From the NCBI GenBank assembly GCA_016282015.1, contig JAEEJS010000002.1:1-64000 (forward strand): a DNA stretch of 64,000 bases, given 5' to 3'. Position numbers and translations under genes: made by a program. Under the pieces are notes generated by a model. The model was not told the DNA's origin. It saw only the letters and a list, made by a program, of their open reading frames with translations, and ran no database searches. Source of the DNA: Bacteroidales bacterium (lineage in GTDB: Bacteria; Bacteroidota; Bacteroidia; Bacteroidales; F082). This document shows positions 52,118-61,100 of this stretch, one piece after another (the stretch's first letter is position 1; each line of letters starts with the position of its first letter).

Positions 52118-53107
52118 TTACTTTACAGCACGTTGCATAGATTTCACAATTTCCTGCTGCTCATGCAGTTGTTTTTGCAGTTCTATTGTATACAGGGTCA
52201 ACTCTTCGATTTTTTTCAAAAGTGCCCCTTCCATCGACACCATATCATAGCCTTTTTCCAGCACTTCCGTCTCTGATGGCAAATCCGGAAGATGCTTGTG
52301 AATGGAAATGTATTGCTGAAGCTCTTCTATCGGCATCAATTCATAATCATCGGCAAAAACGTAGTCGTGCCACTCACTCACTTCCTTAACATACACCTCA
52401 CTGGTGAGTATGCCTCCGTTCACTGCCAATGTGTAGTTATAATCCCCGGTAAAATTGTTATCCGTATTAATTCCGACTTTGCCGCTCATCTTAATGTTGC
52501 GCGCATTAATGTCAAGCGCATCATTCTGCGACACTATGTTCATACCTGCCTTGGATACCTCAATCTTATGGTTGTTATCGCAAAACTGCAGAAATGCTTT
52601 TGTCGATGTCTTATTTGTTGTTTCCAGAATTAGACCGGCATCTTCATTGGAATCAGAGCGCAAATGCAGTTTCGCTGAAGGATTGCTTACATTTCCAATG
52701 CCGACCTTACCAGTAGTGGAGCCACCGTCAGATGAACCCACAAAAAGTGTTGGGCACTTGCTGTTAAACCCAACCATCAGCGTATTGGCATGTGTGTTTA
52801 TCAGAGCCTTGGCATCGGTATCGTCAATACCGCTGCCTATGGCAAAAGCATTAGTCGCATTCGCTCTTACAAACTTCCCAAGTGCGAAAGATCCTGAGCC
52901 CATCGACCTGTTAGCCATACCGACAGCCATAGAATAGGATCCTTGAGCCAGATTGCTCAATCCGGCAGTAATAGCGTAGTTTCCTTTTGGTTGGTTCTGG
53001 GTACTCCCAGACGGTCCACACAAGTCACATCCAGCTTTCTCTTGTGCAGTAATAATATTGCCTGTTGCAAAAAGCAACATGATTATCCATAAAGAACGTA
53101 GTTTCAT
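52118..53107 (-). CDS. YadA-head/tail-fibre-like surface protein
   Basis: A 329-residue exported protein (signal to IITAQ). Residues about 40-100 hold YadA/Hia-type head repeats with alternating small residues (YSMAVGMANRSMGSGSFALG and NATNAFAIGSG). A central beta region follows (VGIGNVSNPSAKLHLRSD). The C-terminal part is typical of Bacteroidetes fibre-like proteins: WHDYVFADDYELMPIEELQQ and HKHLPDLPSETEVLEKGYDM, then a coiled coil (LLKKIEELTLYTIELQKQLH, about 290-325). It is probably trimeric. No outer-membrane barrel or T9SS tail is visible, so how it is held at the cell is unclear. It lies between two T9SS cargo genes in the RHS cassette. Confidence 0.8.
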   Translation of the reverse strand: MKLRSLWIIMLLFATGNIITAQEKAGCDLCGPSGSTQNQPKGNYAITAGLSNLAQGSYSMAVGMANRSMGSGSFALGKFVRANATNAFAIGSGIDDTDAKALINTHANTLMVGFNSKCPTLFVGSSDGGSTTGKVGIGNVSNPSAKLHLRSDSNEDAGLILETTNKTSTKAFLQFCDNNHKIEVSKAGMNIVSQNDALDINARNIKMSGKVGINTDNNFTGDYNYTLAVNGGILTSEVYVKEVSEWHDYVFADDYELMPIEELQQYISIHKHLPDLPSETEVLEKGYDMVSMEGALLKKIEELTLYTIELQKQLHEQQEIVKSMQRAVK

Positions 53108-53131
53108 AATTTTAAATTTTTAATGTTTAAC

Positions 53132-54613
53132 CTAATTTTTAACAAATTTTCCTTTCATGGTGCTCTTGCCGCCAGTGACAACTTCATACACATACGTCCC
53201 GTTTTCAAAAGCAGACACATCTAGCGTCAACCTCCCTCCTCCCTTTTCAAACCTTCGTTCAAAACACTTGCGTCCTTCCAAATCCCTCACCACGACTCTA
53301 AAATCACTTTCAATATTTCCCAGCGTTATGTTAATATAATCCGCAGTTGGATTAGGATAAACGCAATTATGTAGCGAGACCTCCGACTCGTCAGTCATAG
53401 TCCAGGGGACTATAAAATCGTCTGGCATCAGTTTCCAAATGACAACCATTTCATCGCCATAGCTTATTTTGGCACCTCCGTAAAACAGACATCCCCCATC
53501 ACCGGTAACCTGACAGTGCAGCATCCTGACTTTCATGTTGTCATGTATCAACCTCTTTACTCCCAACAGATTCAAGTCACTGTCAATCAGACATATCACC
53601 GCATCATTCGGATTCTCATTGTCTCCGTTTTCCCAATATGTGGTCCAATATATCACTTTGTCGCTGAAGTATGCCATACTTCCATACTGCGCAGTATAAT
53701 CAGATGTATCGGCCCTGTCGTAAACCAAAGTGTCAAGGTAATGACCTGTATCGTCAACCTCAAATACCGCAGTATAATAAGGATTCTGCAACATATTGAA
53801 ATGATGAGTCATAGACGACATCAGGAAATTCCCGTTATCTTTCCAGCATTTTGTGTGATTCCAAATACTTTCAAGCCATGGCAGAGGATATGTCCCTGCC
53901 AGCTCCAAATCATTGTCCAAATATGTTATTGTATGATAGCCATTTAAATTAAAACCTTTACCGAGCATCATCATTTTGTCGGTTCCAGGAACCCTGACAA
54001 TATCGGTCGGTCTCGCTCCACCGTGCGCATGCCCTTCTGAAAAGTAGCGTATGTCCAGCACATTTCCATGCACATCACACTTTAAAACGACATAAACACC
54101 CATTGTCATCATATAAGGGTCCACATATCGTGAAGCACCGGCCAAAATAACCACATCACCCTCGCTGTTGAAGTCGAGATACACTTCGCCCGTCCATGTC
54201 CGAAAAGGCGTTTCTATTGTACAGAAATGTTCCTCAACTATCTCCAATTCTGGAGTCATTACAGCGATCCACATGGTATCGGCCACATGGTCAGACCATG
54301 TTCCTCCTTTCAATCCAACCACCAAAGCATTGCCGTCTTCAAGGCATATTCCTTGGCAGAAACAGACTTTGCTGTTAGCGCACTCAAATCGTTTTTCCGT
54401 AAACTCACCGTTTTTGTCTACATAAAGCGCCAATGCCCCGTAATAACCGTTGTCTTGCATTTTGTTATATGCTCCCAAAACATAGTTTCCAGAATCATTG
54501 CCGCAACCTCCTAGTAGAACCACTCCTTCAGCTACAGGATATTCTATCTTCCATTGTTGCGCCAACATATTACCGGCTAAAAGGCACAATGCCACGACTA
54601 ATAATTTTTTCAT
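53132..54613 (-). CDS. T9SS-exported beta-repeat protein of the RHS cassette
   Basis: A 493-residue secreted protein: signal peptide (VVALCLLAGNMLAQQ), then about 390 residues of beta-rich repeats probably forming a propeller (for example GNYVLGAYNKMQDNGYYGAL, DGNALVVGLKGG and DGGCLFYGGAKISYGDE). A T9SS type A sorting domain ends it (NCVYPNPTADYINITLGN, YVYEVVTGGKSTMKGKFVKN). No catalytic motif is visible; a ligand-binding or structural role is likely. It is second in the cassette, 18 bases or more from each neighbour, and probably co-transcribed with them. Confidence 0.8.
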   Translation of the reverse strand: MKKLLVVALCLLAGNMLAQQWKIEYPVAEGVVLLGGCGNDSGNYVLGAYNKMQDNGYYGALALYVDKNGEFTEKRFECANSKVCFCQGICLEDGNALVVGLKGGTWSDHVADTMWIAVMTPELEIVEEHFCTIETPFRTWTGEVYLDFNSEGDVVILAGASRYVDPYMMTMGVYVVLKCDVHGNVLDIRYFSEGHAHGGARPTDIVRVPGTDKMMMLGKGFNLNGYHTITYLDNDLELAGTYPLPWLESIWNHTKCWKDNGNFLMSSMTHHFNMLQNPYYTAVFEVDDTGHYLDTLVYDRADTSDYTAQYGSMAYFSDKVIYWTTYWENGDNENPNDAVICLIDSDLNLLGVKRLIHDNMKVRMLHCQVTGDGGCLFYGGAKISYGDEMVVIWKLMPDDFIVPWTMTDESEVSLHNCVYPNPTADYINITLGNIESDFRVVVRDLEGRKCFERRFEKGGGRLTLDVSAFENGTYVYEVVTGGKSTMKGKFVKN

Positions 54614-54638
54614 GATGACAATTTTTTGATTTTTTTAA

Positions 54639-55712
54639 TTAACCCAGCAAATCTCTAGCCGGCCCCAATATATGTACCGGAACGGCCCATTTGCTGCAAT
54701 AGATGATGTAGTTTTTATGTTGCAGGCAAGTAGTGTTAATTACATGATTCATCATTCCAATGATATCAACTTCCAAAAACGCCGGTTGTGGCGGCATCCT
54801 CTCCATATAAGGGGAAGTTGTCGGAACAAGATGCAGAATCACCTCCAATTCCCTGTAATAGTAATAGTTTAGCAGACTGTCATTAAGGCATAAAGGCGGG
54901 TTGTCATTCAATGTATAAAAATAAATGTACGGAATGCCTTCATCGTCAAGAAATTCATTGCCGTCAAGAATGACTCTGGTCATATTCACATTCATCGACC
55001 TGAACCCCGTCTGAGGCACCGGTGACCCTCCCCAATAATAATTAATGGTGTCTTCAATTATTTCTGCGGCATCACCCCAAACAGAAGGATCGTCACAAGT
55101 ACCGCCATATTCTCCATAATACCATTCGTCCCCAGGGCCAAAAGGTCCGTGCGTCAAATTGGCGGATGTAACTTCAACCATTACCCGGCCTGATATGACA
55201 TAAATTATGATCTCGGCAGAGCTTCCATATATCTCGCCTTTCTCAACTACAACAGCCATTAGCGATTTGTTGGCACTAATACCGTCGTTGGCATAGGCTT
55301 GCCTTACCGCCCCTATCACCTCTTCATACAAAACAGCCACATCTCTCAAAAGAACTTCGTTATCGGCATTCAGTGAAACCGTAAAACTCAGCTCCTGCTT
55401 GACCGTTTCCAAATACTTTCTGTCCGGAAACGTATACGAGACATTGAACAACGATTCTATATTCCATATCACGCTATCCAATGGCATACCCTCTGAGCTT
55501 CGCATCAGATTCTCCTTATCGGCTATCTTAGCCTCAAATTTCTTGATACGACCGACCACGGCACGCGCTTCTGCAGTATACTCGGGAATGTCGTCAGGGG
55601 GCGTATTATAAGTAGGTGGGACAAAGTCTTTTTTACATGCAGCCAAACATACCATAAGGGCCGCAGTCGCAATAATAGATACTGCTGATTTTTTAATAAT
55701 TTTTTGTTTCAT
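54639..55712 (-). CDS. Lipoprotein of unknown function heading the RHS cassette
   Basis: A 357-residue lipoprotein: the lipobox is LMVCLAAC (Cys26), followed by KKDF. Then come a proline-rich linker (FVPPTYNTPPDDIPEY), a helical Glu/Lys segment (about 45-75), and a mixed alpha/beta body with an aromatic/Gly patch (GPFGPGDEWYYGEYGG, about 192-207). No known domain recognised. It is the first gene of the five-gene unit, after a leader of about 155 bases with an inverted repeat. Its place suggests the anchored component of the surface assembly, which is inference. Confidence 0.72.
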   Translation of the reverse strand: MKQKIIKKSAVSIIATAALMVCLAACKKDFVPPTYNTPPDDIPEYTAEARAVVGRIKKFEAKIADKENLMRSSEGMPLDSVIWNIESLFNVSYTFPDRKYLETVKQELSFTVSLNADNEVLLRDVAVLYEEVIGAVRQAYANDGISANKSLMAVVVEKGEIYGSSAEIIIYVISGRVMVEVTSANLTHGPFGPGDEWYYGEYGGTCDDPSVWGDAAEIIEDTINYYWGGSPVPQTGFRSMNVNMTRVILDGNEFLDDEGIPYIYFYTLNDNPPLCLNDSLLNYYYYRELEVILHLVPTTSPYMERMPPQPAFLEVDIIGMMNHVINTTCLQHKNYIIYCSKWAVPVHILGPARDLLG

Positions 55713-55784
55713 AAATTCATTGTTTTAAATGATAAATTTTGATTTGTAAATACGCAATGGGAAGCCATTCTATTGGCAATCAAC

Positions 55785-55815
55785 GTCTGCGATCACTTGC
55801 GCACAGACCGCAGAC
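55785..55815 (-). promoter_or_regulatory. Inverted repeat in the RHS-cassette 5' leader
   Basis: GTCTGCG and CGCAGAC, perfect 7-bp arms 17 bases apart. An internal second CAGAC (55804-55808) offers an alternative 5-bp pairing with GTCTG, so two folds of the leader RNA are possible. Confidence 0.5.
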
Positions 55816-55874
55816 TAAAACAAATCAATTTTAGCTCTGTCTTTTTCATGTGATTAAGTTAAGTTCTGACATTG

Positions 55875-55882
55875 CAAAAATA
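55875..55882 (-). promoter_or_regulatory. -7 promoter element for the RHS cassette
   Basis: TATTTTTG on the minus strand, exact TAnnTTTG. The first ATG of the cassette lies 162 bases downstream, giving an unusually long leader. Confidence 0.65.
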
Positions 55883-55926
55883 TAGTTAATTTTTCGATTT
55901 GTCAAGTACTTTTTTGTAAAATTTCG

Positions 55927-55961
55927 TTAACATAAATTCATATTTTCGCATTTTATGTTAA
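55927..55961. promoter_or_regulatory. 10-bp inverted repeat upstream of the RHS-cassette promoter
   Basis: TTAACATAAA and TTTATGTTAA, perfect arms with a 15-base spacer, centred some 65 bases upstream of the -7 element: the place for an activator or a looping site. The binding protein is unknown. Confidence 0.5.
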
Positions 55962-56104
55962 AATTTTTTAACATTTTATCCTATTCACCCCCACTTTGCT
56001 GCCAATTCCCAGGTATAGCCCGATTTCACTCTCATTCCCCCATTGTTAATATCTTTGTTTAAAAAAAATATTAATTTTTTATACCCTGCTACGATTTTTT
56101 GTCG

Positions 56105-56112
56105 TAATTTTG
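56105..56112 (+). promoter_or_regulatory. -7 promoter element for the pyrBI leader
   Basis: TAATTTTG, exact TAnnTTTG, seven bases before the leader-ORF ATG at 56120 and 170 bases before pyrB. Confidence 0.7.
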
Positions 56113-56119
56113 CAATCCG

Positions 56120-56281
56120 ATGATAGTAGTAAAAACGTTATCGGATTCGCGTCAAAATGACGTTACCAAAGGAAGCAATTCCTCAACTCTTCATCTTTAT
56201 TTATCAGCTGACGGCATTTTGAAGCCGTCATTTTTTTTGCGTGGAAAACATATAATTATCAATCAAATTAATCTTAAATAA
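56120..56281 (+). CDS. Candidate pyrBI leader peptide (pyrL-like), 53 residues
   Basis: I translated this small frame by hand: it begins [15 protein letters not shown], passes through a pyrimidine-rich stretch (STLHLYLS) and then the terminator hairpin, where the T run reads as Phe-Phe-Leu, and ends INQINLK followed by TAA. One base separates the stop from the pyrB ATG. In enterobacteria the pyrL leader ORF likewise spans the pyrBI attenuator and ends near pyrB. There, slow RNA polymerase at low UTP lets the ribosome catch up and block the terminator hairpin. The same logic fits here but is inference; the sequence shows only the ORF, the hairpin and the promoter. No similarity to the E. coli PyrL sequence is claimed. 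Confidence 0.65.
   Translation: MIVVKTLSDSRQNDVTKGSNSSTLHLYLSADGILKPSFFLRGKHIIINQINLK
56150..56162 (+). promoter_or_regulatory. Possible pause hairpin in the pyrBI leader
   Basis: CGTCA-AAA-TGACG folds alone. Its left arm could instead pair with TGACG of the terminator stem (56209-56213), and its right arm with CGTCA (56226-56230). These give alternative structures that would compete with the terminator; the pairings are only five bases long. Confidence 0.45.
56209..56238 (+). terminator. Attenuator: intrinsic terminator inside the pyrBI leader
   Basis: A perfect 7-bp stem TGACGGC/GCCGTCA with loop ATTTTGAA, followed by eight T. It lies between the promoter and pyrB and inside the leader ORF, so full transcription of pyrBI needs readthrough. 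Confidence 0.85.
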
Positions 56282-56282
56282 A

Positions 56283-57203
56283 ATGTCCATATCATTGAAA
56301 AATCGCAGTCTGATTTCTATCAGCGACTACACTCCTGAGGAGATCTGCCATGTGCTCGACGTAGCCGAGGATTTTGAGCGCAACCCGCACCAGAACCTTC
56401 TGAACGGCCGCATCATAGCCTCATTGTTCTTCGAGCCGTCAACCCGTACACGACTCAGCTTCGAGACAGCCATCCAGCTGCTCGGCGGCAATGTCATCGG
56501 TTTCAGCAGTACAGCCGGCACCAGCGTGCAGAAAGGTGAATCTCTGGCCGACACCATCACCATGGTGGCAAGCTACGCCGACCTTATCGTCATGCGTAAC
56601 CCTATCGAAGGTTCAGCCCGCTTTGCATCAGAAGTTTCAAAAGTGCCGGTCATCAACGCAGGTGACGGTGCCAACCAGCACCCCACACAGTGCATGCTCG
56701 ACCTCTACAGCATCCGCAAAACCCAGGGAACTCTCGAAAATCTTGAAATCACTCTGGTGGGCGACCTCAAATACGGCCGCACAGTGCATAGCCTGGTGGA
56801 AGCCATGTGCAACTTCAACGCCAAGTTCAACCTGGTCTCCCCTGTCGAGCTCAAGCTGCCAAGTGTTGTAAAACAGCACATCAAAGACAAACACCTTGAA
56901 TATCATCAGTATACAGACCTCGAAGAAGCCATTCCGCATTCAGATATCATCTACATGACACGTATACAGCGCGAACGCTTCCCAGATCCTGAAGAATACG
57001 AGAAAGTGAAGAATTCATACGTATTGCGCAACGCTATGCTTGCCAATTCAAAGCCTAACTGCCGCGTGCTGCATCCGCTTCCGCGCGTCAACGAAATCCA
57101 TGTTGATGTAGACGCCAACCCGAAGGCTTACTACTTCCAGCAGGCCCAGAACGGTGTTTACGCCCGTGAGGCCTTGATTGCCACAATCTTAGGTTTAAAA
57201 TAA
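56283..57203 (+). CDS. pyrB: Aspartate carbamoyltransferase catalytic subunit
   Basis: PyrB joins carbamoyl phosphate and aspartate, the first committed step of pyrimidine synthesis. The 306 residues show the carbamoyl-phosphate site [15 protein letters not shown] (about 48-62), [17 protein letters not shown] (about 129), [14 protein letters not shown] (about 157) and the aspartate-site HPLPRVNEI near 262. pyrI follows after 13 bases, so the enzyme should be the regulated catalytic-regulatory holoenzyme. It is preceded by an attenuator-like leader. Confidence 0.98.
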   Translation: MSISLKNRSLISISDYTPEEICHVLDVAEDFERNPHQNLLNGRIIASLFFEPSTRTRLSFETAIQLLGGNVIGFSSTAGTSVQKGESLADTITMVASYADLIVMRNPIEGSARFASEVSKVPVINAGDGANQHPTQCMLDLYSIRKTQGTLENLEITLVGDLKYGRTVHSLVEAMCNFNAKFNLVSPVELKLPSVVKQHIKDKHLEYHQYTDLEEAIPHSDIIYMTRIQRERFPDPEEYEKVKNSYVLRNAMLANSKPNCRVLHPLPRVNEIHVDVDANPKAYYFQQAQNGVYAREALIATILGLK

Positions 57204-57216
57204 AAAGAGAATTATC

Positions 57217-57684
57217 ATGGAAAAGAGAAAAGAATTAGTTGTGTCTGCCATCGAAAACGGCACAGTCATCGACCATATACCAGCCGACAAGGTGTTCCAA
57301 GTCGTCAAGATTCTCGGACTTGACAAAGTAAGCACTCCTGTTTATTTCGGAACCAACGTCGAAAGTAAGAAATACGGCACCAAAGGTTTCATAAAAGTGT
57401 CAAACAAGTATTTTGAACCTGAAGACTATAACAAAATCGGCTTGGTCGCTCCTACTGCCTCAATCATTGAAATCAAGGATTACGAGGTTATTAGAAAACA
57501 AATGGTTACCATTCCCGACAGCATTGAGCACATAGTGAAATGCTTCAACCCCAACTGCGTTACCAATAAGGAACACGATGTTCCGACCAAATTCACAGTA
57601 ATCAAGGACGCTGACGGCGCCATCAAGCTGCATTGCCACTATTGCGAGAAGAACACAACACAGGATAAGCTGGAGTTTATATAA
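57217..57684 (+). CDS. pyrI: Aspartate carbamoyltransferase regulatory subunit
   Basis: PyrI binds CTP/ATP and gives allosteric control of PyrB. The 155 residues hold an N-terminal nucleotide-binding domain (VSAIENGTVIDHIPADKVFQ) and a C-terminal zinc domain with four cysteines (CFNPNCVTNKEH and CHYCEKN) that contacts PyrB. Second gene of the operon, closed by a perfect palindromic terminator. Confidence 0.98.
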   Translation: MEKRKELVVSAIENGTVIDHIPADKVFQVVKILGLDKVSTPVYFGTNVESKKYGTKGFIKVSNKYFEPEDYNKIGLVAPTASIIEIKDYEVIRKQMVTIPDSIEHIVKCFNPNCVTNKEHDVPTKFTVIKDADGAIKLHCHYCEKNTTQDKLEFI

Positions 57685-57690
57685 ATTAAA

Positions 57691-57720
57691 AAAGCCTGCC
57701 GATCGGCAGGCTTTTTTTTT
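57691..57720. terminator. Bidirectional terminator between pyrI and DUF3467
   Basis: A perfect palindrome GCCTGCCGATCGGCAGGC bounded by A and T runs. It serves pyrBI on the plus strand and the DUF3467 gene on the minus strand. Confidence 0.92.
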
Positions 57721-58024
57721 ATGCCTCTCCAGCGCTCCCCATTGTGAATGGAGCCGCAACGTCGTTGATGTCCTTGATTGGACCGAAGTTCTGTTCGTAT
57801 TTGTTGATATTGTCGGCCAAAGCTCTGAAAAGTCTCTTGGCGTGCTGAGGTGTCAATATGACGCGTGAGCGCACCTTGGCTTTCTGCACTGCCGGCATAA
57901 TCTGAGCGAAGTCAAGTACAAATTCTGTTGGAGAATGGCTGATAATGGCCAAATTTGAATAAATACCTTCTGCCACATTCTCAGCAATGTCGATGTTAAG
58001 CTGTTTTTTGTTGTTGTTTTCCAT
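57719..58024 (-). CDS. DUF3467 family small protein
   Basis: A 101-residue cytoplasmic protein: NIDIAENVAEGIYSNLAIIS (about 10-29), SPTEFVLDFAQIMPAV (about 31) and KVRSRVILTPQHAKRLFRAL (about 50-69), the pattern of DUF3467. Function unknown; it is commonly found beside rpoC in Bacteroidetes. A long imperfect hairpin separates it from the rpoC stop and may reduce readthrough from the rpoBC transcript. I see no clear promoter of its own. Confidence 0.88.
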   Translation of the reverse strand: MENNNKKQLNIDIAENVAEGIYSNLAIISHSPTEFVLDFAQIMPAVQKAKVRSRVILTPQHAKRLFRALADNINKYEQNFGPIKDINDVAAPFTMGSAGEA

Positions 58025-58043
58025 AATTCTATTTATTTAAAAA

Positions 58044-58124
58044 GCCATTAGCTACCAGCCATTAGCCATTAGGAAATTCTTGCGGAAGAATAATACTAAT
58101 GGCTAATAGCTAACGGCTAATGGC
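58044..58124 (-). repeat. Large imperfect hairpin after rpoC
   Basis: Arms of 29 bases (58044-58072 and 58096-58124), 24 of 29 pairing, made of repeated CCATTAG and CTAATGG words, with a 23-base loop. On the minus strand, ten bases past the rpoC stop, the hairpin ends in TTTTT, the form of an intrinsic terminator. The repeated heptamer units suggest a simple-repeat origin. Confidence 0.8.
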
Positions 58125-58134
58125 TAATGACTAA

Positions 58135-61100
58135 TTACGCCTCTACAGGTTCTGTTTCGACTGTAACCACTTCCGGCTGCATGTCTTCCTTCGAACCGAC
58201 AATCAGATCGTCGTATTCGCGCAAACCTGTTCCGGCAGGAATCTTGTGACCCACGATGACGTTTTCCTTCATACCTTCGAGGTAATCGGTCTTAGCGCTG
58301 ATAGCGGCCTGTGTCAACACCTTGGTTGTCTCCTGGAAGGAGGCTGCCGAGATGAAGCTGTCAGTCTGCAATGCAGCACGTGTGATACCCTGAAGCACCT
58401 GGTGTGCTGTGGCCGGCTGTGCGTCGCGGGCTTCAACAAGCTTAAGGTCGCGACGGCGCAGAGCTGAGTTCTCATCACGCAGTTTTCTTGCCGAAATAAT
58501 CTGTCCGATATGTAATGCCTCTGAATCGCCGGCGTCGGTGACAACCACCTTGCCGAAGATATCGTCGTTGGCATCCTGGAATGCGATCTTGTTGACCAGT
58601 TCGCCCTCAAGGAATCCTGTATCACCCGGATCGTCGATTTCAACCTTACGCATCATCTGGCGCACAATGACTTCAAAGTGCTTACCGTTGATGGTCACGC
58701 CCTGTGAACGATACACTTCCTGAACGTTGTTGACGATGTATTCCTGAACCTTCATAGGTCCTTCGATAGCCAAGATGTTGGCCGGTGTGATGGCACCTTC
58801 CGACAATGGCTGTCCGGCTTTCACGTAGTCGTTTTCAGAAGCGAGTACTTCCTTAGTGGTCGGGATGAGATACTTCTTAACCTCACCTGTCTTGGAAGTG
58901 ACGACGATAACACGGTTACCACGGACCAGTTTCTTCTCGAACGAGACCTCACCGTCGATTTCAGAGACGATGGCAGGTTCTGAAGAGTTACGGGCCTCAA
59001 AGAGCTCAGTGACACGCGGCAGACCGCCGGTAATATCGCCCAGACCTCCTGTAGCACGCGGTTTCTTGGTCATGACATCACCAGCCTTGATGGCTGCACC
59101 GTCCTCAACCATGATGTGAGCGCCAACAGGCAAGTCGTATGCCTTGATGACCTCGCCATGTTTGTCAAGGATAGCAATAGACGGGTTCTTTGAGAACTTA
59201 CGTCCTTCGATGATAACACGCTCGTTGTATCCTGTCTGCTCATCCGATTCGTTACGGAAGGTGACGTTCTCGACGATGTTGTCGAAACGGACTTTACCGT
59301 CATATTCCGAAATGATGAGTGAGTTATACTTATCCCATTCGCAGATGATATCGCCCTGGTTGACGTCGCTGCCAGCCGGGATGTAGAGTTTCGAACCGTA
59401 AGGGATGTTCTCTGTAACCAGAGCCACGCCTGTGTTGTGGTCCAAAATCTTCATCTCAGATGCACGGCTCACGACCACCTGGTACTTGTTACCGTCGTTA
59501 TCTGTATAATCGACAGCACGCAAGTCATTGATAATCATTCTACCGCTGTAATCAGCCTTGATCATTGAGTCTTCTGATGTGCTCGAAGCAGTACCACCTT
59601 GGTGGAAGGTACGCAGTGTCAACTGTGTACCAGGCTCACCGATTGACTGTGCCGCGATGACACCCACAGCCTCGCCGCGCTGCACCAGTTTGCCTGATGA
59701 CAGGTTGCGGCCGTAGCAGTTGGCGCACACACCGTGTTTCGACTCGCAGGTCAACACGGAACGGATTTCGATAGTCTGGTCTTTCAGAGGTGAATCGCAG
59801 ATTCTCTTTGCGATATCCTCAGTGATTTCATCGCCGCCGTTGCAGAGCAACTCGCCTGTCTGTGGATGGAAGATGTCGTGCAGAGCCACACGGCCGAGGA
59901 TACGGTCGTACAATGACTCGACGATTTCCTTACCACGTTTCAGAGCGCCGATTGACAAGCCTCTCAAGGTACCGCAGTCTTTCTCAGTGATGATGACATC
60001 GTGAGCGACGTCGACCAGACGACGGGTCAGATAACCAGCGTCAGCGGTCTTCAAAGCGGTATCGGCCAAACCCTTACGGGCACCGTGTGTTGAAATGAAG
60101 TACTCCAACACTGACAGACCTTCCTTGAAGTTCGAAAGAATAGGGTTCTCGATGATTTCAGCACCGCCGGCCGCTGTGGTCTTCTGCGGTTTTGCCATAA
60201 GACCTCTCATACCGCAAAGCTGACGGATCTGCTCCTTACTACCACGAGCTCCAGAATCCAGCATCATGTAAACCGGGTTGAATCCCTGGTCGTCCTGAGG
60301 CAACAGCTTCATAACCTCGTCGGTAAGTTTGGTCACCACGTGACCCCAAATATCGATAATCTTGTTGTAACGTTCGTTTCCTGTGATGAAACCCATGTTA
60401 TATTCCTCACGGATGCCATTCACTTCCTCGTTAGCCTGACGGATCAACTCTTCCTTGACTGAAGGGATCAGCACGTTGCCGAGGTTGAACGACAAACCGC
60501 CTTTGTAAGCCATGTAGTAACCCATATTCTTGATATCGTCCAAGAACTTGGTTGTAACAGCTGTACCGAGGAGCTTCACCATTTCACCGATGATGTCACG
60601 CAGGGTCTTCTTGTTCAACAGGCGGTTGATGTAACCGAATCCCTTCGGCACCACCTCGTTGAATTTGACGCGTCCGACTGTGGTTTCCACCATCTCCTCC
60701 ACTATGGAACCGTCTTCCTTACGGACCGGAACCTTCACATAGATAATGGCGTGCATATCGACTTTCTTCTCGTTGTAGGCTATGATAACCTCTTCAGGAG
60801 AATAGAACTTCTTGCCCTCGCCTTTCACTATGTGCTCTGGAGTGCTCTTACGCGGTTTGGTGATATAATACAGACCCAAAACCATGTCTTGTGAAGGCAC
60901 CGTGATAGGAGCTCCGTTGGCAGGGTTAAGGATATTGTGTGATGCGAGCATCAGGATCTGAGCTTCCAGTATTGCCGCATTGCCGAGTGGCAAATGCACA
61001 GCCATCTGGTCACCATCGAAGTCAGCGTTGAAAGCTGTACATACCAATGGGTGCAGACGGATTGCCTTACCTTCAACCAACTTAGGCTGGAAGGCCTGGA

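Larger units (their letters stand above)
55713..56119. other. Divergent regulatory region between the RHS cassette and pyrBI
   Basis: About 400 bases with no gene found. From left to right: the 5' leader of the RHS cassette; a 7-bp inverted repeat in that leader (55785-55815); the minus-strand promoter (55875-55882); a 10-bp inverted repeat (55927-55961) upstream of that promoter; a possible extra plus-strand element TATCTTTG (56050-56057); and the pyrBI promoter (56105-56112). It is very AT-rich around 55880-55980. Confidence 0.7.

Noticed and set aside
56050-56057. TATCTTTG as the main pyrBI promoter
   Set aside because: It matches the consensus, but the TAATTTTG at 56105 is better placed for the leader ORF; the upstream element could be a second promoter.
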